A DNA stretch of 64,000 nt from Bradyrhizobium huanghuaihaiense (GTDB lineage: Bacteria; Pseudomonadota; Alphaproteobacteria; Rhizobiales; Xanthobacteraceae). The position numbers and the translations under genes were made by a program. The notes beneath the pieces were generated by a model, which saw only the letters and a list, made by a program, of their open reading frames with translations, was not told the origin of the DNA and made no database searches. Shown here one piece after another: positions 15,116 through 23,733 of this stretch. Position 1 is the first letter of the stretch. The number at the start of each line of letters is the position of its first letter. The stretch is taken from NCBI RefSeq assembly GCF_007830635.1, contig NZ_VLLA01000001.1, positions 157,868 through 221,867 of the forward strand, in the 5' to 3' direction.

Positions 15116-16012
15116 CTAAACCGGCCTCTCCCCCTTCACCGTCACGCGCGTGCCGGAGCGCGTGTGCGGCCAGTAATCCCACATCGCGCGGTGCTGGGTG
15201 CAGCGGTTGTCCCAGAAGGCGATGGCGTTCTCGGTCCAGCGGAAGCGGCACTGGAACAGCGGGTTCTCGGCGTGCTGGTAGAGATAGGCCAGCATCGCGT
15301 CGCTCTCGTCGCGCGGGATGCCGTTGATGTGGCGGGTGAAGCCGCGGTTGACGTAGAGCGCCTTTCTGCCCGTGACCGGATGCGTGCGCACGACGGGATG
15401 CTCCGCGTGCGGGTAGCTCGGCCTGTCGGCGACGCCATAGTTCGCATAGAGACCGCGATAGATCGGTTCGCCGTCGTGCAGCGCGGTGAGCCCGTCGAGA
15501 TAGGCCTTCATGCGGTCCGACAGCGCCTCGTAGGCCGCATACATGTTGGCGAACAGCGTGTCGCCGCCGCGCGGCGGGCATTGCTTGATGTAGAGGATCG
15601 AGCCCATCGGCGGCTCGAGGTCGCAGGAGACGTCGGAGTGCCAGCCCTCGCCATTGGCGCGCGGCGAGTTCTTGTCGGCGTAGATCTTCATCAAGGCCGG
15701 GTCTTCATCCTCGTGCGGCGCGGCCGGATGAAAATGCAGCTCGCCGAACTTGCGGCCGAAGGCAAGGTGCTGCTGCGGCGTGATGTGCTGGTCGCGGAAG
15801 AAGATGACGAGGTTCTCGGCGAGCGCGCGGTGGATCTCGTCCATCTGCCGGTTGGAGCGGGCGTCATCGGAGACGAGCTTGCCGATGTCGACGCCGGAGA
15901 TTTCCGCGCCGATGATGGGGGTGAGCTTTTCGACCGCGATGGTCTCGTAAGCCGCACCGTCTTCGGCGGTGTGGCGATAGCGCGGACCTTGCTTGCCGGC
16001 GAGTGAGCTCAT
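15116..16012 (-). CDS. TauD/TfdA-family 2-oxoglutarate-dependent dioxygenase
   Basis: The protein has 298 residues from ATG 16012, preceded by GGGAG; an ATG at 16048 would add 12 residues. The Fe(II) facial triad is visible: H125-x-D127 in GEGWHSDVSC and H274 in CTQHRAMWDY. Arginines near 285-289 (TRSGTRVTV) are placed to hold 2-oxoglutarate. The family hydroxylates taurine, 2,4-D, or other small acids, releasing CO2 and succinate. Fold and length match TauD/TfdA, but the substrate cannot be assigned. Its neighbour downstream is a Rieske oxygenase, suggesting a shared catabolic role. The ssu-like transporter lies more than 20 kb away. Confidence 0.88.
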   Translation of the reverse strand: MSSLAGKQGPRYRHTAEDGAAYETIAVEKLTPIIGAEISGVDIGKLVSDDARSNRQMDEIHRALAENLVIFFRDQHITPQQHLAFGRKFGELHFHPAAPHEDEDPALMKIYADKNSPRANGEGWHSDVSCDLEPPMGSILYIKQCPPRGGDTLFANMYAAYEALSDRMKAYLDGLTALHDGEPIYRGLYANYGVADRPSYPHAEHPVVRTHPVTGRKALYVNRGFTRHINGIPRDESDAMLAYLYQHAENPLFQCRFRWTENAIAFWDNRCTQHRAMWDYWPHTRSGTRVTVKGERPV

Positions 16013-16094
16013 GGATGCGTCTCCCGATCGTTCTTGGTTGGGAGTCATCGTAACGCGCGGTGACAGATACGCAATCTGCAACGCAAACACAGCC

Positions 16095-16228
16095 GTTGTC
16101 CCGGGGCGCGCGTAGCGCGAGCCCGGGACCCATAACCACAGGATTTAGTTTTGCGAAAGTTGGTAACTACGACCCCGCACCATAACCACGGCCTGTGGTT
16201 ATGGGTCCCCGCCTTCGCGGGGACGACG
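16095..16228. repeat. Intergenic bipartite palindrome, family C
   Basis: The arms are GTTGTCCCGGGGCGCGCGTA and GCGGGGACGACGG, with inner CCCATAACCACAGG and CCTGTGGTTATGGG inverted arms and the core TTTTGCGAAAGTTGG. It fills the gap between the TauD-like oxygenase and ispG. Confidence 0.85.
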
Positions 16229-16257
16229 GCGGAGTATGAGGCGCTAGCGGAGTTAAA

Positions 16258-17541
16258 TCACTCCGCCGCAGGCGCCGGCACCTTGGCGCCCTGGCCGTAG
16301 CGCTGGTCGATGTAGTCGATCACCAGCGCCTTGAAGTCGGCGGAGATGGTCGGGCCGCGCAGCGTACGGAACTTCTTGCCGTCAACGAACACGGGCGCGG
16401 CCGGCGCTTCACCGGTCCCCGGGAGCGAGATGCCGATATTGGCGTGCTTGGATTCGCCGGGGCCGTTGACGATGCAGCCCATCACCGCAACGTTCAGCTC
16501 TTCGACGCCGGGATACTTGGTCTTCCAGGTCGGCATCTCGTCGCGGATGAAATCCTGGATCGAGCGCGCCAGCTCCTGGAACGTGGTCGAGGTGGTGCGG
16601 CCGCAGCCGGGGCAGGCCGCAACCAGCGGCACGAAGGTGCGGAAGCCCATGGTCTGCAGCAGTTCCTGGCCGACCTGCACCTCGCGGGTGCGGTCGCCAC
16701 CGGGCTCCGGCGTCAGCGAGATGCGGATGGTGTCGCCGATGCCCTGCTGCAGGAGAATGCCGAGCGCGGCCGAGGACGCCACGATGCCCTTCGAACCCAT
16801 GCCGGCCTCAGTGAGGCCGAGATGGATGGCGTAATCGGAACGCGACGCGAGATCCTGATAGACCGCGATCAGATCCTGTACCGCCGAGACCTTGGCGGAG
16901 AGGATGATGCGGTCCTTGGGCATGCCGAGCTCTTCGGCACGCGCGGCCGAGAGCAGCGCCGACTGCACCATGGCCTCGCGCGTCACCGCGCGCACGTCGC
17001 GCGGATTCGGCGAGGCGGCGTTCTCGTCCATCAGCTTGGTGAGCAGTTCCTGGTCGAGCGAGCCCCAATTGGCGCCGATGCGCACCGGCTTGCTGTTCTT
17101 GTTCGCGATCTCGATGATGTCGGCGAACTGGGTGTCGCGCTTGTCCTTGAAGCCGACATTGCCGGGATTGATGCGGTACTTGGCGAGCGCCTCGGCGCAG
17201 GCCGGATAGGCCGCAAGCAGCTTGTGGCCGATATAGTGGAAGTCGCCGATCAACGGCGTGGTGATGCCGCGCTTGGCGAGGCCATCGCGGATGTGCGGAA
17301 CGGCGGCAGCAGCCTCCTCGCGGTCCACGGTGATGCGGACCATTTCGGAGCCGGCGCGCGCGAGCGCTGCGACCTGGGCGATGGTGCCGTCGATATCGGC
17401 GGTGTCGGTGTTGGTCATCGACTGCACGACGATCGGCGCGCCGCCGCCCACAGTGACGTCGCCGACCTTGACCTGGGTGGTGCGATGCCGGGGCGCGGGG
17501 CCCGCGATGTCGGAATCGATGGTGTTTTCGAGCTTGTTCAT
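16258..17541 (-). CDS. ispG: 4-hydroxy-3-methylbut-2-en-1-yl diphosphate synthase (MEP pathway)
   Basis: The protein has 427 residues from ATG 17541 ([11 protein letters not shown]). A TTG nine bases further upstream is possible. The [4Fe-4S] ligands are C310 and C313 in CPGCGRT and C356 in [11 protein letters not shown]. The TIM-barrel part has [12 protein letters not shown] and INPGNVG. IspG reduces the cyclic diphosphate MEcPP to HMBPP in the cytosol, feeding isopentenyl diphosphate to ispA at 5104. The gene begins about 12 bases after the stop of a DMT transporter and lies at the end of a zur > DMT > ispG run, so it is likely co-transcribed with them. Confidence 0.97.
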   Translation of the reverse strand: MNKLENTIDSDIAGPAPRHRTTQVKVGDVTVGGGAPIVVQSMTNTDTADIDGTIAQVAALARAGSEMVRITVDREEAAAAVPHIRDGLAKRGITTPLIGDFHYIGHKLLAAYPACAEALAKYRINPGNVGFKDKRDTQFADIIEIANKNSKPVRIGANWGSLDQELLTKLMDENAASPNPRDVRAVTREAMVQSALLSAARAEELGMPKDRIILSAKVSAVQDLIAVYQDLASRSDYAIHLGLTEAGMGSKGIVASSAALGILLQQGIGDTIRISLTPEPGGDRTREVQVGQELLQTMGFRTFVPLVAACPGCGRTTSTTFQELARSIQDFIRDEMPTWKTKYPGVEELNVAVMGCIVNGPGESKHANIGISLPGTGEAPAAPVFVDGKKFRTLRGPTISADFKALVIDYIDQRYGQGAKVPAPAAE

Positions 17542-17553
17542 GGCGTCCAAATA

Positions 17554-18507
17554 TCAGGTTTTGGTGACGTTCAGCAATGCATCGCGCGGCGCCGCAGCCG
17601 TTTGGCTGGGACGGTTAACCAGAAAAAGCCCAGCAATTACAAGGACCGCGGCGGCCCCGAATGTCAGGCTCAGGGTGTCGTGCATGATGAAATAGCTACC
17701 CACCACGCCAAACAAAGGGGTGATGAAGGTAAAAGCGGACAATTTGCTGGCCGAATAGGCCTTCACCAGCGCGAACCAAAGCGTGAACGTGGTTCCCACC
17801 ACCCAGATCGCCTGGAAGGCCATCAGGCCGAGGGACAGCGGCGCCGGCGTGTGGGTGATGGATTCGCCGAACAGCCAGGCCGCCAGCCCGAGGATCGGGA
17901 TCGAGGTCGCGACCTGATAGCCCAGCGCCTTCTCGGGCGCGGCGAAGCGCAGCCGTGTGCCCTTGGCGACCAGCGTGGTTGCCGCCCAGAGCCCGGCGCC
18001 GCCAACGATCAGGAGGTCGCCGAGCAGGACATGCGAATCGACATTGGGCTGCGGCACGCCGATCGCAAGCGCGACACCGGCAAAGCTGATGGCAAGACCC
18101 AGCCATTGCGAGGCGCCAAGCCGCTCACCGAGTACCTGGTAGGAGCCGAGCGCGACGAAGAACGGGGCGGTGTAGAGGAACACGACCGCGCGAGAGGCGG
18201 AGGTGAGGCGCAGGCCCTGGAAAATCAGCACGAACTCGATGCCGAACATCAGCCCTGCGATCAGGCCGGCCCTCCATGTCCCGTCACGCTCGAAGAATTT
18301 CACGCCGCGCAGGGTGCCGATGATGAACAGCACCGGCAGCGCGCCCATCGAACGGATCATCGCCTGGAGCATCGGCGGGATGTCCGGCAGCACCAGCTTC
18401 ACCGCGATCTGGTTGAACCCCCAGGTCAGGCACAGCATGAGCATCAGGGCGATGGCACCGGTGCTGAGAGGACGGCCGGCAGACGGGTTGGCTTGGGTTA
18501 CGGACAT
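17554..18507 (-). CDS. EamA/DMT-superfamily transporter
   Basis: The protein has 317 residues from ATG 18507, preceded by AGGAAG. There are ten predicted membrane segments in two EamA halves, with LCLTWGFNQIAVKLVL opening the first, SRAVVFLYTAPFFVALG ending it, and KLSAFTFITPLFGVVGSYF near the end of the second. Members export amino acids or other metabolites, and the substrate cannot be deduced. The gene lies 35 bp after zur and 12 bp before ispG on the same strand. That position hints at control by or with Zur, but it may simply be a shared transcript. Confidence 0.88.
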   Translation of the reverse strand: MSVTQANPSAGRPLSTGAIALMLMLCLTWGFNQIAVKLVLPDIPPMLQAMIRSMGALPVLFIIGTLRGVKFFERDGTWRAGLIAGLMFGIEFVLIFQGLRLTSASRAVVFLYTAPFFVALGSYQVLGERLGASQWLGLAISFAGVALAIGVPQPNVDSHVLLGDLLIVGGAGLWAATTLVAKGTRLRFAAPEKALGYQVATSIPILGLAAWLFGESITHTPAPLSLGLMAFQAIWVVGTTFTLWFALVKAYSASKLSAFTFITPLFGVVGSYFIMHDTLSLTFGAAAVLVIAGLFLVNRPSQTAAAPRDALLNVTKT

Positions 18508-18542
18508 TTCTTCCTGAGATCCGGCTTTGCGCCGTTGTTGCT

Positions 18543-19037
18543 TCAAGACATTTTCTGACAATGGGCGCAGACGCCCGTGATCTCCACCACAGACAGCTTT
18601 GGTGCGAAGCCCGAGCTGCGTGCGGCGGCGTTGAGATCCCCGGCAAAGGACCCCGACTGGATCTCACCGACGAGGCCACAGCGCTCGCAGATCAGGAACG
18701 CCACCGCCGAGGTCGCGTCATGGTCATGGGCGGCACAGGCCAGATAGGCGTTGCGGCTCTCGATGCGGCGCACGAGGCCGTTGGCCATCAGGAAATCGAG
18801 AGCACGATAGACCGTGATCGGCGCCGGCCGCGCCATCGATTTTGCCAGCTCGTCGATCACCTCATAGGCGCCGAGCGGGCGATGGCTGGAAAGCAAGGCT
18901 CCCAGCACCTGGCGGCGGATCGGCGTGAATTTCTGCGCGCGCTGCTCGCAAACCTCCTCGGCATGCGCCAGCGCGTCCGCGGTGCAGCGGCCGTGATCAT
19001 GGTCAGGCGCGGGAAAGGCCGGCTTTGCGAGGGTCAT
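18543..19037 (-). CDS. zur: Fur-family metalloregulator, Zur type
   Basis: The protein has 164 residues. A winged-helix domain (FTPIRRQVLGALLSSHRPLGAYEVIDEL and PITVYRALDFL) is followed by a dimerisation domain. Four cysteines form two CxxC pairs (C117/C120 in LICERCG and C157/C160 in VCAHCQK), the structural zinc site typical of Zur. There is a His-rich patch AAHDHD at 102-107. An extra His and Asp-rich start (PDHDHGRC) is also visible. Zur with zinc represses zinc uptake genes. Zur rather than Fur or Irr is inferred from these cysteines and from overall resemblance. It is first in a three-gene run with a DMT transporter and ispG. Confidence 0.8.
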   Translation of the reverse strand: MTLAKPAFPAPDHDHGRCTADALAHAEEVCEQRAQKFTPIRRQVLGALLSSHRPLGAYEVIDELAKSMARPAPITVYRALDFLMANGLVRRIESRNAYLACAAHDHDATSAVAFLICERCGLVGEIQSGSFAGDLNAAARSSGFAPKLSVVEITGVCAHCQKMS

Positions 19038-19150
19038 GCGGCCAGCCTTCTAGCATTTCGGCGATGGAACCCAAAGCATCACCGGCCCGGCGGCTGCCAG
19101 CCATGCTCATCCCGCGGGACTGCGTCCCGATAATCCGCCACACAATAATC

Positions 19151-19180
19151 ATAAGCTTGCTTATATTATCCCAAGCTTAT
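19151..19180. promoter_or_regulatory. Candidate MarR operator upstream of the emrAB operon
   Basis: ATAAGCTTGCTTAT (19151-19164) is an inverted repeat with 6-base arms. AAGCTTAT recurs at 19173-19180 and again at 19189-19196, overlapping the ATG of the MarR gene. Repeated AAGCTTAT half-sites right before a marR gene suggest autoregulation by that protein. Confidence 0.6.
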
Positions 19181-19194
19181 TGGAGACCAAGCTT

Positions 19195-19677
19195 ATGAGC
19201 CGCGGGTCCGTGGACCAGAACTTCCTGTTTACGCTCGGCGAGCTTTACCGCCTGCTCCGCGTCTATGCCGACAAGGAGGCTTCGCGCTTCGGCATCACCC
19301 GCGCACAATGGGCGGTGCTGGCCAAGGTCGAGCGCAGCGAGGGCATGAAGCAGTCCGAACTCGCCGAACTGCTCGAGGTGCAGCCGATCACGCTGACGCG
19401 CCTGATCGACAAGCTCTGCGACAATGACTGGATCGAGCGCCGCAGCGATCCTTCGGACCGCCGCGTCAAGCGCCTCTATCTCAAGAAGGCCGGACGGCAA
19501 TTGCTGGGACGGATGAGCGGCCTGAAGTCGGAGCTCACGGCGAACGCGCTCGACGGCATCAGCCCGGCGGACGCCCACCGTCTCCTCACCCAACTCGAAA
19601 CTATCAAGGAAAACGTGCGTAACGCGGCCCAGACATCCGGCGCGGAACAAGTGCGTAAGGAGCAGCGCTATGGCTGA
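19195..19677 (+). CDS. MarR-family repressor of the emrAB-type efflux operon
   Basis: The protein has 160 residues from ATG 19195, with GGAG at 19182-19185. A dimerisation region (FLFTLGELYRLLRVYADKEA) precedes the winged helix: ITRAQWAVLAKVERSEGMKQSELAELLEVQPITLTRLIDKL, then the wing RRSDPSDRRVKRLYL with the conserved DxRxxxxxL pattern. It overlaps the next gene by eight bases (ATGGCTGA), so regulator and pump are translationally coupled. It probably represses the whole operon until a toxic compound binds. Half-sites AAGCTTAT in the upstream gap are candidate targets. The ligand is unknown. Confidence 0.9.
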   Translation: MSRGSVDQNFLFTLGELYRLLRVYADKEASRFGITRAQWAVLAKVERSEGMKQSELAELLEVQPITLTRLIDKLCDNDWIERRSDPSDRRVKRLYLKKAGRQLLGRMSGLKSELTANALDGISPADAHRLLTQLETIKENVRNAAQTSGAEQVRKEQRYG

Positions 19678-20833
19678 TCAGGTTCTCAAGTTCCAGCCCG
19701 AGCAGAAGAACGACAGCGGCAAGCCCACCAAGAAGGCCGGCACCGATCCGCGCCGCCGCCTGCTGGCCGGCCTGCGCCGCTATCGGCGCTTCCTGCTGAT
19801 GGTCGTGCTGCCCGTGATCGCCGCCATCGGCGGCGTCACCTTCTATCTCAACGGCGGACGCTATGTCGGCACCGACGATGCCTATGTCGGCGCGCAGAAG
19901 GTGCTGGTGACGCCCGACATCTCCGGCAAGATCCAGAAGGTCCTCGTGAAAGAAGGGCAGTCCGTCAAGCAAGGCGACGAGCTGTTCGAGATCGACCCCG
20001 TTCCGTTCCGCCATGCGGTGGATGAAGCCAAGGCACAGCTCGCCCAGACCCGCACGACCTACGACAATCTCGTCGCCAACATCAAGATCTACGGCGACAT
20101 GCTCAACCTCGCCCAGCAGGGCGTCGACCTGAAGCAGCGCGACGTCGAGCGCAAGCAGGCGCTGGTGAAGAACAATTACGGCTCCCAGCTCGATCTCGAC
20201 AACGCCGCCAACGCGCTGGTGACCGCCGGCGCACAGACGCAGTTCGTCAAGCAGCAGCTGTCCAACGCAAAGACGCAATTGCTCGGCGATTCCAACCTGC
20301 CGCTCGAGCAGTTCCCGCCCTATGCGCAGGCCAAGGCAAAGCTCGACGACGCCCAGCGCAATCTCGACCACACCGTGCTGCGCGCGCCGATGGACGGCGT
20401 CGCCACGCAGGTCGAGCAGATCCAGCTCGGGCGCTTCGTTGCCGCCGGCACGGCGGTGTTCTCCATCGTCGACATCGCCCATCCCTGGGTCGACGCCAAT
20501 CCGAAGGAGAGCGACCTCACCTATGTCACCGAAGGTCAGCCGGTCACGCTGGAGGTCGACGCGTTTCCCAACCACGTCTTCAAGGGCAAGATCGGCTCGC
20601 TCTCGCCCGGCACCGGTGCGCAGTTCGCGATCCTGCCGCCGCAGAACGCCACCGGCAATTTCGTCAAGGTGGTGCAGCGCGTGCCTGTCAGGATCTATTT
20701 CGACGAGACCGACAAATACGTCCGGAAGCTGAAGGCCGGCATGAGCGTCTATGCCACCATCGACACCGGCCACAAGCGTTCGCTCGCCGGCCTGCTCGGC
20801 CTGTCGGCGACCGCGGGCCAGGACAAAGAGTAA
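19670..20833 (+). CDS. emrA: HlyD-family membrane fusion protein of an EmrAB-type pump
   Basis: The protein has 387 residues. It has a cytosolic start, one membrane anchor (RFLLMVVLPVIAAIGGVTFYL) and a lipoyl half-motif YVGAQKVLVTPDISGKIQKVLVKEGQSVKQGDELFEID. A long coiled-coil hairpin follows (about 110-230), then the second lipoyl half HTVLRAPMDGVATQVEQIQLGRFV and a barrel domain. It bridges the inner-membrane pump to an outer-membrane channel. It overlaps the marR gene upstream and stands 30 bp before the MFS pump gene. No TolC-like gene lies nearby, so the outer channel must come from elsewhere. Confidence 0.92.
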   Translation: MADQVLKFQPEQKNDSGKPTKKAGTDPRRRLLAGLRRYRRFLLMVVLPVIAAIGGVTFYLNGGRYVGTDDAYVGAQKVLVTPDISGKIQKVLVKEGQSVKQGDELFEIDPVPFRHAVDEAKAQLAQTRTTYDNLVANIKIYGDMLNLAQQGVDLKQRDVERKQALVKNNYGSQLDLDNAANALVTAGAQTQFVKQQLSNAKTQLLGDSNLPLEQFPPYAQAKAKLDDAQRNLDHTVLRAPMDGVATQVEQIQLGRFVAAGTAVFSIVDIAHPWVDANPKESDLTYVTEGQPVTLEVDAFPNHVFKGKIGSLSPGTGAQFAILPPQNATGNFVKVVQRVPVRIYFDETDKYVRKLKAGMSVYATIDTGHKRSLAGLLGLSATAGQDKE

Positions 20834-20863
20834 GACTCAAAGATCAAGACAAGGACTGACGCG

Positions 20864-22420
20864 ATGTCCGGCCCCAATGCCAGCCTGATGGTCCCCGGCC
20901 TGCGCCGGAACATGGTGACGATCTGCGCCATGACCGCGACCATCATGCAGGCGCTGGACACCACGATCGCCAACGTCGCGCTGCCCTACATGCAGGGCAC
21001 GCTGTCGGCCTCGCAGGACCAGATCAACTGGGTGCTGACCTCCTATATCGTCGCCGCAGCGATCATGACCGCGCCGGTGGGCTGGATCGCCAACCGCTTC
21101 GGCCGCAAGCGCATCTTCATCATCTGCTCGGCCGGCTTCACGTTCGCCTCGGTGCTGTGCGGCCTCGCGCAGGACATCAACCAGATGGTGCTGTTCCGCC
21201 TGCTGCAAGGGGTATTCGGCGCGGCGCTGGTGCCGCTGTCGCAGTCGGTCATGCTCGACTATTACACGCTCCAGGAGCGCGCCAAGGCGATGTCGATCTG
21301 GGGCATGGGCGTGATGATGGGCCCGATCATGGGCCCCTCCCTCGGCGCCTGGCTGACCGAGACCTATTCCTGGCACTGGGTGTTCTTCGTCAATTTGCCG
21401 TTCGGCGCGATCACCGTGCTCGGGCTGATCGTCTTCATGGACGAGACCAAGAAGGATCTCAGCCTCAAATTCGACTGGCTCGGTTTCGCTGCGCTGGCGA
21501 TCGCGATCGGCTCGCTCCAGCTCGCGCTCGACCGCGGCGAGCAGCTCGGCTGGCTGGAATCCAACGAGATCATCGCGGAGTTCATCGTCTCGGCGGTCGC
21601 ATTCTACTTCTTCCTCGCGCACTCCTTCACGACCTCGACGCCGTTCATCCGCTTTGCGCTATTCCGGGACCGCAACTTCGTCACCGGCTGCGTGTTCATG
21701 GTCGTGATGGGCCTCGTGCTGTTCTCCACCATGGCGCTGGCCTCACCCTACATGCAGAACGTGATCGGATATCCCATCATCACGGCCGGCCTGCTGCTGG
21801 CGAGCCGCGGTTTCGGCACCTTCTTCGCCATGATGCTGGTCGGCCGCATGATGCGCTATTTCGAGGCCCGCACGCTGATCATCGCCGGCCTCACTCTGAC
21901 CGCGGGCTCGCTGTTCCAGATGACCGGCTGGACCGACCTCACCCAGGTGCCGGAGATCGTGACCGTCAGCATCATCCAGGGCTTTGGCTTCGGTCTCGTC
22001 TTCGTGCCGCTCTCGACGGTGGCGTTCCTGACCCTGCCGAACCATCTGCGCACCGACGGCACCGCGATGCTGACCCTGATGCGCAATGTCGCGAGTTCGG
22101 TCGGCATTTCGGTCGTCATCGCCGAGCTGACGCAGGGCACGCGGCGGACCTATGCGATCCTCTCCGAGCACATCAACCCATTCAACCACGCCCTGCAAAT
22201 GCCGGACGTACGCGGCATCATCAACCTCTCCACCGACGCCGGCCGCGCCATGGCCGACCGGATGGTCGGCGTGCAGGCGCAGATCATCGCCTTCGCCCAC
22301 GACTACATGCTGGTGATGGTCTTCATCCTCTGCACCATCCCGCTCGCGCTGATGATCGGCTCGACCAAGGCCACCCTGCGCAAGCAGGCGGCAGGGCCGG
22401 AACATGCGGTGATGGAGTAG
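20864..22420 (+). CDS. emrB: DHA2-family MFS multidrug exporter (EmrB/QacA type)
   Basis: The protein has 518 residues with fourteen predicted membrane segments, as in 14-TM DHA2 drug:proton antiporters. Motifs include ALDTTIANVALPYMQGTLSAS in the first segment, GWIANRFGRKR (motif A), RLLQGVFGAALVPLSQ, and GMGVMMGPIMGPSLGAWLTE (motif C). It pumps amphipathic toxic compounds outward using the proton gradient, with the HlyD partner encoded 30 bp upstream. The regulated marR-emrA-emrB order matches known efflux operons. The substrate range is unknown. A family C repeat follows immediately and may end the transcript. Confidence 0.93.
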   Translation: MSGPNASLMVPGLRRNMVTICAMTATIMQALDTTIANVALPYMQGTLSASQDQINWVLTSYIVAAAIMTAPVGWIANRFGRKRIFIICSAGFTFASVLCGLAQDINQMVLFRLLQGVFGAALVPLSQSVMLDYYTLQERAKAMSIWGMGVMMGPIMGPSLGAWLTETYSWHWVFFVNLPFGAITVLGLIVFMDETKKDLSLKFDWLGFAALAIAIGSLQLALDRGEQLGWLESNEIIAEFIVSAVAFYFFLAHSFTTSTPFIRFALFRDRNFVTGCVFMVVMGLVLFSTMALASPYMQNVIGYPIITAGLLLASRGFGTFFAMMLVGRMMRYFEARTLIIAGLTLTAGSLFQMTGWTDLTQVPEIVTVSIIQGFGFGLVFVPLSTVAFLTLPNHLRTDGTAMLTLMRNVASSVGISVVIAELTQGTRRTYAILSEHINPFNHALQMPDVRGIINLSTDAGRAMADRMVGVQAQIIAFAHDYMLVMVFILCTIPLALMIGSTKATLRKQAAGPEHAVME

Positions 22421-22425
22421 TTGTT

Positions 22426-22557
22426 GTCGTCCCGGACAAGCGCAGCGCAGATCCGGGACCCATAACCACAGGGAGTGGTTTTGCGAGGACTCGGAGTTGT
22501 CGGCTCGCGTTACGACATCTCTCCGTGGTTATGGGTCCCCGCGTTCGCGGGGACGAC
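22426..22557. repeat. Intergenic bipartite palindrome, family C
   Basis: It has GTCGTCCCGGACAAGCGCAG at the left and CGCGGGGACGAC at the right, with inner CCCATAACCACAGGGAG and CCGTGGTTATGGGT arms. The core TTTTGCGAGGACTCGGAGTTG matches sister copies. It separates the convergent emrB and phosphotransferase genes. Core bases are shown in part. Confidence 0.85.
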
Positions 22558-22593
22558 AGCGAATCTGTTGAGCCGTCACCGCGCCTCGCGCCC

Positions 22594-23658
22594 CTACCCC
22601 AACAACTCCTCACACCCCAAATCCTCGACCGCGATCATCACGCGCTCCAGATTGTTCCACCAGATCAGCGGCGGGATGTTGATGCTCCACTGCCAGACCG
22701 GCCGCGTGATCTGCCAGAGCACCGCCCAGCGATAGTCACGATCGAGTGCGCCGCGCGTGTAGCCGGTGATGCCGCTCTCGATCAGCGTGTCGTGGTAGAG
22801 ATTGAGCAGCGGGCGTTCGAGCGCCTGGCGGCGTTCCGGATACCAATGCATGGCCATCATGTAGGCGAGGTCGTGGGTCGGAACGTTGATGCTCCAGAGA
22901 TCGAAATCGAAGATGCGCACGGTGTCAGAGACGCCCGCGCGCGGCAGCATGAAATTCCAGGTATGGGCGTCGCCATGCGTGATGCTGAGATGACGGCGCG
23001 AATGGTAGCGCTGGGACAGCCGTTCCGACTGGTCGATCAGACGACGGTAGAGGGTGCGCCGCTCCTCGCTCAGGCGATTGCCCAGCAGGTCGGCGAAGCG
23101 GTCATAATGGCCGGCAAACGTCTCCATGCGTTGCGCGCTGTCCTCCATGCTGGCGAAGGTGCCGACTGTGTCGCCGAGGCTCGGATGGTCCCACCAGGCT
23201 GCATGCCAGCGTGCGAGCGTGGTGACGATGGCGAACGTCTGCTCGCGCGAGGGCGGCACCGGCCAGGCCATCGCGATGTCGTGGCTGTCGGTGAGGTCCT
23301 CGAGCAACAGATGCCAGGTGGGGCCGCCCTCGTCGAAATGCCCGTCAAAACAGCGCGGCACGAGTCCCGGCGGCATCTTCGGCACGAGCTGCGTGTAGTA
23401 GTCCACCTCGCGCCGGCCGCCATTGGCGAGGCTCTCGGCGAAAGCGGAATTGGGAGTCTTGAGGATCAGCGACTGCGGGGCGCCGGTGGATTCGCCGACA
23501 TAGCGCAGCCCGAGCCTGACGATATGTGACACGACGGTGTCACGCTGATGCAGCACCTTCACTTCGCGCACCGCGCCAGCATCAAGCACGCCGCCCCGGC
23601 GCAGCGCAGCCGTCAGTCGGGCGGGCTCAACGACCGCCGGCAATTGTGGAGGTGTCAT
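22594..23658 (-). CDS. Phosphotransferase family protein (APH / protein-kinase-like fold)
   Basis: The protein has 354 residues. The kinase-like core is clear: SLILKTPN with a candidate ATP-binding lysine (about 67), the catalytic loop ITHGDAHTWNFM with D230 and N235, and the metal-binding IFDFDLW with D251 in place of DFG. Aminoglycoside or choline kinase-like proteins of this size often act on small hydroxylated or thioester substrates. The substrate here cannot be inferred. The start follows GGAGGT. It is convergent with emrB, and its 5' end lies 75 bp from the chemoreceptor gene on the same strand. Confidence 0.85.
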   Translation of the reverse strand: MTPPQLPAVVEPARLTAALRRGGVLDAGAVREVKVLHQRDTVVSHIVRLGLRYVGESTGAPQSLILKTPNSAFAESLANGGRREVDYYTQLVPKMPPGLVPRCFDGHFDEGGPTWHLLLEDLTDSHDIAMAWPVPPSREQTFAIVTTLARWHAAWWDHPSLGDTVGTFASMEDSAQRMETFAGHYDRFADLLGNRLSEERRTLYRRLIDQSERLSQRYHSRRHLSITHGDAHTWNFMLPRAGVSDTVRIFDFDLWSINVPTHDLAYMMAMHWYPERRQALERPLLNLYHDTLIESGITGYTRGALDRDYRWAVLWQITRPVWQWSINIPPLIWWNNLERVMIAVEDLGCEELLG

Positions 23659-23733
23659 GAACCACGATGCCCCTGTCCCGCGCCATACTGCACGATCACG
23701 ACCCCGGGCACCAGCGGCCGACCTGATGCGGGA

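Noticed and set aside
16444..18558. Plus-strand open frame of 704 codons opposite ispG and the DMT transporter
   Set aside because: It spans two recognised minus-strand genes and the gap between them; its translation has no motif and a skewed composition.
21157..23529. Plus-strand open frame of 790 codons overlapping emrB and running on past it
   Set aside because: It is out of frame with emrB, then antisense to the phosphotransferase, and translates a repeat in the middle.
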